Shown here: positions 34,400-45,455 of the stretch, piece after piece
How the letters are laid out: the number at the start of each line of letters is the position of its first letter
Position numbering within the stretch: position 1 is the first letter of the stretch
Assembly: GCF_002994745.2 (NCBI RefSeq)
Contig: NC_037090.1
Coordinates: 5,453,501 to 5,517,500 of the forward strand
Reading direction: 5' to 3'
DNA: 64,000 nt
DNA from: Rosa chinensis
Lineage: Eukaryota > Streptophyta > Magnoliopsida > Rosales > Rosaceae
Notes under the pieces: model-generated
The model's input: the letters and a program-made list of their open reading frames with translations, nothing else
Databases searched by the model: none
What the model was told of the DNA's origin: nothing
Translations under genes and position numbers: made by a program

Positions 34400-35215
34400 C
34401 CCAGACATGTGTGAGCTTCTGGGGCTTATGATAAGAGGAAACCTAATCTCAAAACGAATTTGTAATTTTCATGATTATGTAACCATGGTATGGTATAGCT
34501 ATTAATTAATGAAACAAACAAACAGAATAACAAATAAAAAATATTTAATTGGAAATTGTATATAAATATGAATCATTCAACTTGCATGTATGATTAAACA
34601 TGCTTGGCAACAAAAGCGTTGTATGAACAAGGTGTATGGAACAGTAGTGAAAATGGATCATAGATGCAGCACATAGAGGGATCTGAATCGATAAAAATGA
34701 ATAATTGAGGTATTTGACGGAATGTCATCAACTCATCATATAGAACCTTAATTTTAACTCGTAGATTATGAGTTATGGTCAAAAACAACACAGTTGCACT
34801 AAAAACTCATAAATCATCATGGAGTTTATAAGGAAAAAAAATAAATAAATAAGAGCAAACGTGCTGATAACGTGTTATAAAGTATGAAGAAAATGAAGAG
34901 AGAATAGTAGCGAGAAAATAGAAGAGTTCTCATTCAGTCTCATTAGCCTCCTTTAAAATTTAAATAAAGATACGGTTTATATCAAAGTACACAACTAATG
35001 AGTATTTACGTGGATGACCATATAGATAGTAATATTTACAACAATAGATGACGGAGATAATAATATAGATAATAATACCTATAAATGACGGGTATCATAG
35101 ATCATCTTGTTATTCGATATATTATGAATTATAGTTAATTCATTTTATTTTCTTAAAAAAAAAAAAAGGGAGCCTAACCCAAGTTATATATTTTTGACAG
35201 TAAAGCTGAGAAAGC
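34400..35215. other. Region 3' of the S-RNase-like gene
   Basis: AT-rich, no gene. On the minus strand, just after the S-RNase stop, an AATAAA motif (reverse complement near 35150) beside a poly(T)/poly(A) run could be the polyadenylation signal. Confidence 0.4.
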
Positions 35216-38200
35216 CTACAGAATATCGATTGGAAAAGTATCTTGACATGTTGCTTCTGTATCATCACAGTCAATCATATTTTTGGCATGATAGTCCCAG
35301 CAAAGTACCACCTCATGCAACCACTGAGTCCGCTGCGTAGGTTGCGTAGGTTTCTGCGTAGGTTTCTGCTTTGGTTGTTCGCAGCGAAGGAGGGGTGTCT
35401 TTTGAGTTTTTGATCGTACGGCTAATTCTATAACTCCGTAGTCTTTTTGTCTCCCCGATAAGATGCTAGCTCTCTGGAGGATGTCAGTAATATTCTTCCC
35501 CACCCAAATTTCATGGGCTCGATTGAAGTATTGGGTTTGTGTAAATGTCTGCTCCGAACACTTGCCATGCCTGTCCCACTCAAGTGCCCAAAACATTGCA
35601 TCGTTCGGACGTTCTAGGTTGGGCCAAGAGATCTTCAGTTTGGCTTCCAATGGAGGAGCCTGAGCATTCAACCAAAAGACAAATTTTACAAAAATTTCAT
35701 ACATAAAAGATTTGAGTTTTGCTCACCCCACTAAAAAAAAAAAAAAAAAAAGCTCTCCACCTCTTAGAAAAAGCATTTAAATAATGAATGAGTTTTTTTT
35801 TTTTTGAATAAAGGGCCAGACTGCCCTCAAGCCTTGATTAATGAAAATGAGTTTATCTCTTTGTTATTGTATGAGAAATAATTAAAGAGTGCGGCTATTG
35901 TCATCTTACCATTTTTTTTTGTTTACCCTTCTTGCTCATTACACCCTATATTTTGATTTCAATTATTAAATTTACTTACCTGACCCATTTATGTTTCCAA
36001 GAATATCTTTATATAACATATCCAATTAAAAAAGAGATTTTTTTTAACGAAAATCTATTATTTAATTTATACCACTAAAAAAACTAAAAATCTATTAAAA
36101 TTTCCTAATAAAATTATAATCTAATTTACTTCCATTTTTTAAATTTTATCTTTCAGTTTCGCTGTTCGTCTATTTCAATCCATGTCAAAAGATTAGTAAG
36201 TTAACAATAATGAGCAATGAAGAAGAGATTGATTTTTTTTCTTTCGTGTTTTAAAATTTTTCTTTCGGTATTCACAAAGGGTATTAAAAATATGAGAGTT
36301 TCGTTTCTATTGAGGCCTCCAAATCTACTCACTTGACCTCACTCTATTATGAATTATTAAATGACATATATAACCTACTATAAAATGACAATTAAGGACA
36401 ATAATTATACCCAAAAATATTATATTTATTTTATGTAGACTTTCTAATTCAATAATATTAGATTGTATTTCTTATTATTTTCCTTATCTATTTTCATTTT
36501 CCAATTTCACTACATACTCATTAAAACATTCATATATATTTAATAAGAATTAAAAATATGATTAAGATCCTGTGACATAAAAATGTATAATATATATGTT
36601 GAACGCATATTGGTGAGGGAAAACAAAATAAATTCTCTTATGATTTATGATCTAAATCTAAGTCAATAAAATAAAAATAAAAATAAACTAAGAGTTAAAA
36701 TATATATATATTTAAATAATTAATCATGTTGTACAAAAAATACAGAAAAAAAATAAACATTAAAACAAATGATTTTTATTTTGAGAATAAAAACAAGTGA
36801 TTTTTTTTTTTGCACAGCTAAAATAGAAAAAAAAAAACAGGATAGTTCATGGCATTTTCTTATTGATTAGACATTAATTGTTGAAACTCAAGTTTGATTA
36901 AGAAATGTATATTTAGTTAAGATTTATAGAGTGATTAAATCATTGAAATGACTAAATTTTTTTATTTTAAAGATAATAATTTGTTTGCAAATTATATGAG
37001 TGAGGTTATTTGAGGAAGTTTAGCAAGGTTTAGTGAGTAAATTTAGTATTTGAAAATTTGATAAGAGGTGTAAAAAACATAGAGGTCAAGTGAGTAAATT
37101 TGGAGGTTCCAAAAACTCTAAAAATATTTGATGAAGTTAGAACTAATAGTTTTGTGAATTGATTAATGAATTAAACGACGAGTAAACAACAAAAATACTG
37201 AAAAAATAATAATAAACTCAAATTTAGGTGGAGAAGATGATCAAAGGATTTCACTCTTACCCCCATGATTACTCGAACCTATAACCTCGATCTTGGGTAG
37301 TCTTTGTATTTAATTAATTTGTTATGTATTTATTTTCTTACATATTTTGATTTTAGAAAATTAGTATACTTATTAGTCATTTTACACTTAGGTAATATAG
37401 TCTTTCAATAATTTTTGTAAGGTGAACTAAGAAAATGATAAGGTGGCAATAACCGCACCCATAATTAAATGAATGAGTTTCTGTCTTTGCTAGTCCATGC
37501 ATAGTTAACTACGGATTAGCAATATTGCTTTTTTTTTTTTTTAAGAGGTGATCATTTACTTGAATTTTGAAAATAATTAAGAAAGGGTAGTAACATTTAC
37601 CGGATTTTGAAAAGACGATCCCGGACAATTATACACAACAGCTTTAGAATAATTACTCGGCCATAGGCCATGGATGGTGTAAATTTTCTGTTGCAAGGCT
37701 TGGGGTGTGCATTTTCTAACCCTGCAGTGGGCTGGTGGCCATTGTACCACAAATTTAAAATATTCATAGGAACCTGTGGATTATAATTTAAAAGAAATAT
37801 TAAAATTCTTAAATGTGGCGTTGACGCATAAACACTGAGTAGTGTTATAAGAAGTATTTATAACTTTTGACTGGAAACAAGTATTGTGAGCGTATATCAG
37901 TACCCATAGAGCAAAGAATACATCCGGCTCTTTCAATTCAATACAACAAGCTTTAAAGCGCTTGCACGCGCCCTACACCCAGAGTCTGGTTTTTGTGCAA
38001 TTGCTCTCGTCAGGTGGCGCACGACGCCGGGGCGAGCCATCGGCTTTTCCCTCGTGTCGTGGTCTGCTGCCGGACGGGTGGTTTTTTCAATAAGGGGCTC
38101 AGGGCGGTCTGTTGCTACTTGAAGTCTGGCAGGGTGGGCTTTGACGACAGATCTGGTGCAAAACCTCTGAAGCAAGGTGGTCGGGTTTTTAATTCTGGGG

Positions 38201-41200
38201 ATGTCAATGGCAACTTGGGAGGGACTGGATTTCGATCCGCTTCGTTTCCAAGCGGCGACGCCGACGTCTGGGGGCGACATCGATCTGGAATCTGGGTGGA
38301 CTTAAATCATTTTGGTTCTAGTTTTCTTTGATATCAGTGTGTGGGGCTCGTGGGTGATCGGAGTTGTTTTGTTGGAGGCATCTGGGATTGAAAACGACGT
38401 GGCCATGGAGGCGCCGGTGCGGCATCAACGTGGTCGTGGTTATCGCCGCCATGCGAAGGAGATGAAGCATTGGGCCGGGTCTGGGCCTTTTGCTAGGGTT
38501 TGAGTGGGACTACTCTTTGGGCTGCTGTCAATTGGGCCTGAGTGACTTAGGTCTAGGGTGAGCCCTAGGCCTACCATTTGAGCTCCTATTTAGTTAGTTT
38601 TTTCTTTCTAAATAATTTCCTTTTTGTAGGAGGCTATGCACTCTTGTGTTAGTTTGATGCCTATTTACTGTGGTTTGTTTCATAGTTTATAGGCTTTATT
38701 GAATAAGTGAGCATGGGTACCGTCAAATCATCGGACCTAATCTATGTATCGATGTGGTTTTTCCACAAAAACTCTTTATCTACCCAGAGATGGTAGAGGG
38801 AGGATATGTAATGGTCCTTTCTGGCTTGAGTATTAATATATATCGGCATGATATTCTTCAAAAAAAGTATTGTAAGCGTATTGGTTTTTTTTGTTTTTTT
38901 TTTTTTTAAATTTCCGCGACTATAAATAAGAAGAATAAAAAAAATAATACAAACGGTAACAATTGGTTTGATGGATTCTCTCTTTGGTAGGCTCTCCCTA
39001 GGGTTTCTAGGCAGCGTCTCTGCTAAATGGTTTTGGATTGGCCTACGACTTCTCTAGGCCCCCCTAGAGGGTGGTGGAGGCTTTGTTCGGCATTTTCTAG
39101 CATGGGTGTTGTCTACTTTAGAGGGTGGTGAGCAACTCCAACAAGTTCCCCATATTTTGAATTTTCACTACTTTTGAGGAAAATGAGTCTCTTTTCCTCC
39201 AACAGATTCCCTATAACTATCTCTATTTTAGAGAAAGTGAGAAAAGAGAAAACCAAATTCCTTATATTTACAGCAATCTCTAAAATTTTAATGAAGAATA
39301 TGAAGATTTTAGAGATTGCTGTAAAATAAGGAATCTGTTGGAGTTAGAGAAGAAAAAGACACTAAAGATTTGACTTTTGCTTCCCTATTATACAGAAATT
39401 ATAGGGAAGTTATTGGAATTGCTCTTAGTTTCTTTTGCATGTCTCTCCATGGGGAAGCTGTGAACAAAATCTCGGTATCAATTCGGGAATTTAATTGTGG
39501 GACTTTCCCAGTACGGGGACGAGTAGGTGGTGGCGCACCTCATGGGTCAGGGCTACTTTGGAAAGATCAAAATTTTACCTGACAGGCGTTGTCGTGTAAT
39601 CTCTATTGATTCATGGGCAAGTGTCGACGCGAGTTTGAAGTAGGGTTTCTAGGCTTGGGTTTGGGGATTTTTCCTCAACCTATTAGGCCTAGCCTTTGGG
39701 CTGTGCTGGTTATGAAGGTTAGTTTGGATCTTCTTAGGCATGTCTTTAAGGCTTGGGCCTCTATTAATAGTGTGGTCTATAATGAATCTGGAAAGGCCCC
39801 CTCTGCGTAGGGAGGTCTCGGGTTTATAGAATAAGTTGGGGCTGCCCTTTGCCTTAACATTAGGTCACCGAAGGTTTCCAAAGAGGTCGTTGAGATCTTA
39901 TAGGTCGCCGGAGACTTTTACTAGCCCCTAATAAAACTCAATAATTTTTACTAGGGGCCAATAAAAGTCTATTGGTTTTTTTTTTTTTTTTTTTTTTTTT
40001 GCGGGGGCGGGGGGAGGGGGGATTAAGGTTGAATTAATTTGATTAAAGTCTAAAAGCTAGACCCTATATTGATTGTAGTCCGCATCAATTTTTCTTGTTA
40101 AATGCAGTCCAATGAATCAGCTGCCACCTCTGATTTATTTCCTTTTCCATTTTGCTTACTCAAACTTCATTAATTTTTCTTTTTTACATGACTAATATGC
40201 CCTTATTGAATGTTTTTACACATAAAATGTAATAGGATTAAAATTAGCAATCTGATTACTAATTTAATATCATATTTGATGTATGTCTTTCTTAAATTAT
40301 TTTTATTAATCCGGCATAAAAATTATGGAATTGATATGACATTGAATATCATATTCTATGTAAATCATTCCTAAAATTATTCTAATTTAAAAGATGTTTT
40401 CTATAAGTTAGGAATCTTTCTAAAGCAAATTTTGGATAATGTTTCTCTTCTTCAACACTAAAGCTTCTATGGTTATGGCTCATGTATGTGACATCATGTT
40501 TTTTATGAATGTGGTTCTCCTTCTTTAACATTAAGCTTTCTATGGTCAAGCTATTTTCTTGTTAGCCCCATACGATTGTGATCCTTTTGGTGTTTGATTT
40601 TCTTTTTCTTCCATCCATGGATGGTAGCTATTCTTTGATCTTCTTCTTCTTATGCTTCATTTTTTTTAAAATTTTTAAATTTTTTATATTCCTTCTTAAC
40701 TTACCTTTAGGCCTAGAAACGTATATTTTAGGTTGATAAACCACTATTGTAACCTTATTCTGAGGTAGACATTGCACAGTTTTTGTGGTAGATGCATTAA
40801 GAGCTAAAAAATTCAGCATTTTAGTATACCTATATAGGTAGTTTTTCTCACCATATGTATCTCGATTATTTATACCTACAATAGAAGAAAACTAAAAATC
40901 ATCAATTGGCTACATTAGGACCTAAAAATTGAACGATCGAGATATAGATATGCGATCGAAAAGTAAGTCTATTCAGATAAATCTTTAGATTTTAAAATCT
41001 AAAGAGGTCCTTAGCATAAAAGGACTGTGTGTGTATTAAGGGAGTGAAATCCACACTCCCTTTACTTTTTATTCCAAAAATACCCATTCTTAGTCCTTTA
41101 TCTCTCTCTTTAATTGCCGATGTCCTTAAGAATTCGGTTCTGCCATTGGTAACAAAGAAGTTGGGCAAGACTCATGCCCAAGTGCTTGGTAGTATTGGTA

Positions 41201-44200
41201 CTTATCATAGTTAGATTATGAATGAGACCCATTTCCCCATTACCCACATAAAACATTACAACGGATACCCATTTCCTCATTACTATTAAGAATCGATAGA
41301 AACAAAGAAAAATGAATGCAATGGATTTCATCGAGTCACTCGATCCTCAGATTCATGTGGGTGTTTCTTCTGTTGTTTTTGCCAGGAAATGTATGGCATG
41401 ATGTTTGATTAGGGATTCATGATCAATATGATAAGTTAATTAAATTTTAGCGGCCGTGGTCAATCACTTTCATATACTCCTTTATTTTCTTCCACTCCGA
41501 GAATTGCAAAGAACAAGATACATATCAGAGAAACTCTTAGGTAGGGACTGTCCTATCACGTGGCGGTAAGACAGCTCAATCAAAATTAAGAAAGAACTTT
41601 ATGTATTTCAAAATTATATCTCTTTTAATAAATCAAGATATCCAAAACACCCCCTGCAAAATCCTTATTGGGCAGCCCTACTACTACGTGGTACGATTGT
41701 CCTACCTAAGAATCTCTCTACATATGATGGAGGACACAAGATATAAAGTTGGATTCTTGAGAGTTCCGTAATTAAAAAGGATTGAAGATGATATGGGAAG
41801 AGAGAGAAGATGATAGAGAAAGAGGAGTTCTAGTTACTTTATATGACACTTCACGTATTGAGTGGCAAGGAAATATAAGAAGATGGTAGGAGTAATTTGG
41901 AAAATTCAATGAACAAAACAGAAAGGATTTCACTCCTCTATATTAGATTTTTATAGAGGAATTGAAAATAAATTTTTATTTACTTATGTGGCATGACACC
42001 TAGGATTTGAGGCCACAAATCTTAGGCCTCATTGAGGCCCTATATCATTGCCCGATAAGGAAAATTATTTGTGGCCTCAATGAGGCCTAAAATTTGTGGC
42101 CTCAATCTTAGGTGTCATGTCATGTCATCTACACAAATCACCTATTTGTCAAATCATGCCATGTCATTATTGAGAAAAAGACCATCTTATCCTTCAAAAA
42201 TCTAATGACTCTAAATTATTTTGGCTTTCTTCTAAAAAAAAAAATTGGCTTTCTTTCATTTTTTTTTTCATTACACTCATGCTTAGATTTAAACAACAAT
42301 TTTTTTTTCTTCAATCAAGAGTAGAAAAAATTTCATGTAACTCAGTTAATAGATTTGCACGTACATTCGATTAATAGATTTGTATAACACATGTATATGA
42401 ATTCAACCTTTGTTAAGTTCCTGCAAATTTTGAAAATATAAGGTGAAAAATACATATTCATATGATTGTATTTATTCTTTTGTTCATTGTTTTCTCTTTA
42501 TGTAGCTAGGGTTTAAACGTTAAATCTGAATTTATTATTTTTTGTTTGTCTTTCCCTTATATTTAGATTGTAAATGTTAATTAATGGCTGCTACCGTGTA
42601 ATTTTTCCATACCTCTTAATTTAGACATAAGTATTTCTCAAATTCAATTAACTAATGCTATATTTTTGTGGATGAAATTAATCAATATTTGGAAAGAAAA
42701 GTTAACGTCTATTTCTTGACACATAATTCAATATATTAATGCCATTTGGGAAGAAAAATTAAAGGAAATAATTTAATTAAATGAAGAAAAATATTGATCA
42801 AAGAATCTGTAGACATATCTCTTAAATTGATATATAATTAATAGCTGATATTTTTTTTTGTCATCTAATTAAATTCATTAATGAAATTGATTCACCCCCT
42901 AATTAACATCTACAAGGAAATGTAGAAGGGTAAAGTTGGTGTTGAAATAGTATGATGTGGCAAAATATATTATATGGAATTGAAAATAAATTTTTATTTA
43001 CTTATGTGGCATGACACCTAGGATTTGAGGCCACAAATCTTAGGCCTCATTGAGGCCCTATATCATTGCCCTATTAGATAATTACCAATTAAAGCTAAGT
43101 TAAGCGAAGAAATTAGCCCACTCGTTTTTTGCGCCTTTTTTCGGCCTAATACTGAATTGGGCTTAGACAGGAGTAAAACACTTATTAGATTATATGAATA
43201 TCTTTAGCATCTTTTTTTGGTCTACAAAATTTTCAGTTTACTCTTATTGTTTAATTTAGAAAATATTTAGCTTAATCTTTTAAACTTTTATTTGAAAAAT
43301 CATCGGCCCAATTATTTTATAATATTTGTTTTATTGTAGGTTTTTTAGTTTATAGACTTCATTCCGGAAAATTCCTGTGAAGAAAAAAAAATTTGAATGC
43401 ACATTATGGTATGAGGGCCAATTTTTAAGGTTTGTCTTTCGTATGAAATTATCAGTTCCCGAGCTCGGGCTGATGAGTCCATTATTTATGCAATTGCTTT
43501 ATGCTCTTGCAGCAAACAGGATGCAATCTTTCTCCATGGAAAAATTTTGGAAAACAACACCATGATTTCTCTAGTTGGTGGGAGGAAGCAGCAAGCATCA
43601 TGTTAAAAAATGAAATGGAGTTGTTTGCTTACATCTATTCATCTATTGATACCTGTGGAACGAAAGAAACAATCTCCTACATAATTTGAGAAATTCGAAG
43701 CAGCCTGTCTTTATTTTTGCTCAAGTACATGCAATCCCTTCCTAATGAGTACCAAGCTGATAGCCTGATAATGTAACTGCTAATCACAGGGTCTGGACAT
43801 AAATTGCAAATGGGAAATCTCCCGCGAGTGGCGTTTATAAGCTAAATGTGGATGGAGCCCTAGATCTTTCTAATAACAGAAAGGGTTTGGGGGAGGTCAT
43901 TCGAAACGATCATAGCCAACTTATGGGAGATTTTGCTTTACTTTCCCCATTGGCAACTGGACCCATGGTTTTAAAGGCTGGGATTAGATTTGCAATGGAC
44001 GCGCGTGCGTCTTTTTATTTTGGAAATCGAACCACGAGGTTGTGAGATTAGTTAACTCTTCTGAGCCTTAGTGGGAAGAAGGAGCTTTTGTAAAAGATAT
44101 TAAAGTGATTCTAAGAGATTGTGGCGCTCTTAAGGTTTGCTTCCAACTTAGAGAATTCAACAGGGTACCTCATGAAATAACTAGATTGTCGGGGAGTCGT

Positions 44201-44887
44201 GGTCTGCTGATTAACGAGCTTAACTAATACTGTGAAGGTTATGAGTTTAAATCTCAGTACCTCACTGACATTAGGAGTGGGGTTGAGAGAAGGTTTGCTC
44301 ACTTAAGGGACTGTGAGAGACAAATGAATCTAATGACTGAAAATAAATGCACAGTTTTAAGTTGTTATAATTTCTATTTTTATATTTAATACATGTGGTT
44401 GAGATGCATTTATCTCTCATATTCCCTTAAAACTGTCCCTTAGGTGAGCAAATCTAAGATTGTGAGCAAATCTAAGATTGAGAGTTACATTGTAGTCCAG
44501 AATTTAAAATAATAATAATAATAATAACAATAATAATAATAATTAAATAACTAGATTCATTATTGTATTGAATCCATGCTAAATTGGTTCATGCAGTCGG
44601 TAAATATCGACAACATTCCTTATAAGTTCTAATCCTTCTAATTGATTATTGAATAATTATTCCTTTCATATAAAAATAAAAAACTTAAATAACCATTTGC
44701 AGAAACAAGTATAAAAACTCAAACTTCCTGAATGCAATGGTGTTTTTTTTTTTTTTTTTTTGAGAAGAAGGGTTACAAGTTAACTGTATACATATACCGT
44801 AGAACACAGAAACCCACCAATGCTCATAGTGAAACAGAGAGCAAAAGCAAGAGCAATTAAAGCGAACGATGATTTCAACATTGCCAT
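35216..44887 (-). CDS. S-RNase: S-RNase-like T2 ribonuclease, three exons, complete
   Basis: Exons: 44818-44887 (signal peptide), 37601-37773 and 35216-35659; introns are 7044 and 1941 bp with GT/AG borders. The joined frame is open for 228 residues, the usual S-RNase length. Residues 1-24 are a secretory signal (MAMLKSSFALIALAFALCF). Family blocks: C1 FKFVVQWPP (29-37), C2 IYTIHGLWPSN (54-64) with catalytic His58, C3 FWALEWDRHGKCS (104-116) with Glu108 and His112, C5 HEVVLC (196-201). Mature cysteines are 40, 45, 73, 115, 174, 201, 212 and 219; N-glycosylation sites are Asn64 and Asn137. Charge is net positive (25 K/R versus 20 D/E), as for S-RNases and unlike most other T2 RNases. Intron 1 falls at the mature N-terminus and intron 2 in the hypervariable region, the Prunus arrangement. 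The protein would be secreted in the style to degrade RNA of self pollen tubes. Residues 178-193 hold an unusual Lys-Pro-Thr-Gln repeat. Expression is untested; a non-S T2 paralogue is the alternative. Confidence 0.93.
35790..35850 (-). mobile_element. Very short LINE 3' end
   Basis: Poly(T) followed by GAATAAAGGGCCAGACTGCC, the reverse of a LINE-type tail. Near-matching AATGAATGAG and AATGAAAATGAG flank it. It lies in intron 2 of the S-RNase-like gene. Confidence 0.4.
35887..37460. mobile_element. MULE-type MITE in S-RNase intron 2 (1.57 kb)
   Basis: Terminal inverted repeats GAGTGCGGCTATTG and CAATAACCGCACCC, with a perfect 9 bp TSD ATAATTAAA (35878-35886, 37461-37469), typical of Mutator-like elements. 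It contains a nested second MULE MITE. A relative is at 59896-60700. It makes up most of intron 2 and has no coding. Confidence 0.85.
36294..37118. mobile_element. Nested MULE MITE, 825 bp
   Basis: Ends GAGAGTTTCGTTTCTATTGA and, at the right, GGAGGTTCCAAAAACTC, with inner pairing over CCTCCAAATCTACTCACTTG. A perfect 9 bp TSD TAAAAATAT lies at 36285-36293 and 37119-37127. It sits inside the older MITE at 35887-37460. Confidence 0.85.
37896..38864 (+). mobile_element. LINE-derived non-autonomous retroposon in S-RNase intron 1
   Basis: A 0.97 kb insertion ending in a short A-run (about 38860-38866), bounded by 17 bp repeats AAGTATTGTGAGCGTAT (37879-37895) and AAGTATTGTAAGCGTAT (38865-38881), which differ at one base. 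The GC-rich first half (to 38500) keeps frames open on both strands but matches no protein I know. The 3' part resembles plant LINE tails (GGTCCTTTCTGGCTTGAG). No reverse transcriptase remains. Confidence 0.7.
38882..39129. other. Intron 1 segment, T-run then GC-richer sequence
   Basis: Part of S-RNase intron 1. CTCCCTAGGGTTTCTAGGC resembles plant LINE 5' leaders, so this may be another retroposon fragment. Confidence 0.3.
39130..39424. mobile_element. Tourist-like fold-back element, 295 bp
   Basis: GAGCAACTCCAACA at the left pairs with TTGGAATTGCTC at the right. Strong internal pairing around 39300 (CAGCAATCTCTAAAAT with ATTTTAGAGATTGCTG) makes a long hairpin. The target duplication is not preserved. 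Confidence 0.65.
39425..41955. other. S-RNase intron 1, no gene
   Basis: Short unrecognised frames only. A T-run followed by a G-rich tract (GCGGGGGCGGGGGGAGGGGG) lies at 39977-40021. 39440-39830 is somewhat GC-richer and retroposon-like; the rest is AT-rich. Confidence 0.35.
41955..43075. repeat. Repeated block in direct and inverted copies
   Basis: The phrase GAATTGAAAATAAATTTTTA followed by CATGACACCTAGGATTTGAGGCC and AGGCCTCATTGAGGCCC occurs at 41951-42053 and 42976-43072. An inverted version (GGCCTCAATGAGGCCTAAAA) lies at 42075-42120. 42054-43072 therefore looks like a MITE of about 1 kb next to a partial copy of its own end. Located in S-RNase intron 1. Confidence 0.6.
43377..44620 (+). 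pseudogene. LINE RNase H-domain remnant, split by a SINE
   Basis: Plus-strand frames hold the RNase H-like domain found at the end of plant LINE ORF2: YKLNVDGALDLSNN, GLGEVIRNDHSQLMGDF and, further on, LREFNRVPHEIT, with stops and shifts between. The coding trace is cut at 44187 and resumes after 44557. It lies within S-RNase intron 1, opposite in strand. Confidence 0.65.
44188..44544 (+). mobile_element. SINE-like element with 13 bp TSD
   Basis: A perfect 13 bp TSD AAATAACTAGATT flanks it (44175-44187, 44545-44557). The head (GTCGTGGTCTGCTGATTAAC, then GAGTTTAAATCTC as a B-box-like motif) resembles a tRNA-derived promoter, and the tail is (AAT)n-rich. Its middle (about 44296-44455) has inverted ends TTTGCTCACTTAAGGGAC and GTCCCTTAGGTGAGCAAA, so a small MITE may be nested in it. 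Confidence 0.6.
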
Positions 44888-44948
44888 ACTCTATAAAAAA
44901 AAGCACCGAAAAGAGCTCTGTGATCGCACATGCATTGATCGTGTGCTG

Positions 44949-44956
44949 TTTATATA
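44949..44956 (-). promoter_or_regulatory. TATA box of the S-RNase-like gene
   Basis: The reverse strand reads TTCTATATAAACAGCAC; the TATATAAA core is 62-69 bp upstream of the start codon, so a 5' UTR of about 30 nt is expected. Intact promoter geometry supports an active gene. Confidence 0.7.
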
Positions 44957-44957
44957 G

Positions 44958-45440
44958 AAGTCTGAGTGGGACGCGAATTATCCATATGTGAGAAGGGCGA
45001 GGTTAGAAAGGAAAAGAAAAAAACTCACTTAAAAAATGAAAAAACAAAAGAAAAAATCTCACTTACAAAAAAAAAATCATTCTTTCTTGAAAGAAAAAAG
45101 AGGCCTCTCTCTCCATAAATTTGTTTTGGATCAAGACTAGCTATTGAACTCGGTGCCAAAAAAAAAATAAAAAATAAAAAATAAAATGAAAACCGGTGGG
45201 GATGGATGTAAATACCTAACTATAATATTAGCCTCTTACCACGCATGTGTCATTTGACTTTTCATTTTCTCTTAGAAAAATGTAAAACAATAAATTATAT
45301 CAAAATAAAAAAAGCAGATTTTCTATGTAGTTTTTTTTCCTTCACTTTTGTGGTTAGTGACAATTCTTCCTATTTTACCCATTTTTACTAAAAATATTTT
45401 TCCTATGCATATTAATGAATCATGCGCATAATAGGTAGTT
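44958..45440 (-). promoter_or_regulatory. S-RNase upstream region, bounded by a LINE
   Basis: About 480 bp between the TATA box and the target duplication of the LINE at 45456. A-rich with several poly(A) runs; no named style-specific element was recognised. Confidence 0.4.
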
Positions 45441-45455
45441 AAACAAATTTAACCA

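Noticed and set aside
35463..35663. Plus-strand frame of 66 codons
   Set aside because: Antisense of S-RNase exon 3.
37933..38503. GC-rich frames of about 112-115 codons on both strands
   Set aside because: They fall within the LINE-derived retroposon (17 bp TSD, A-tail); no similarity to a known protein.
44188..44544. A tRNA gene
   Set aside because: The head is only tRNA-like; it lacks a foldable acceptor and anticodon stem and is flanked by a 13 bp target duplication, so a SINE fits better.
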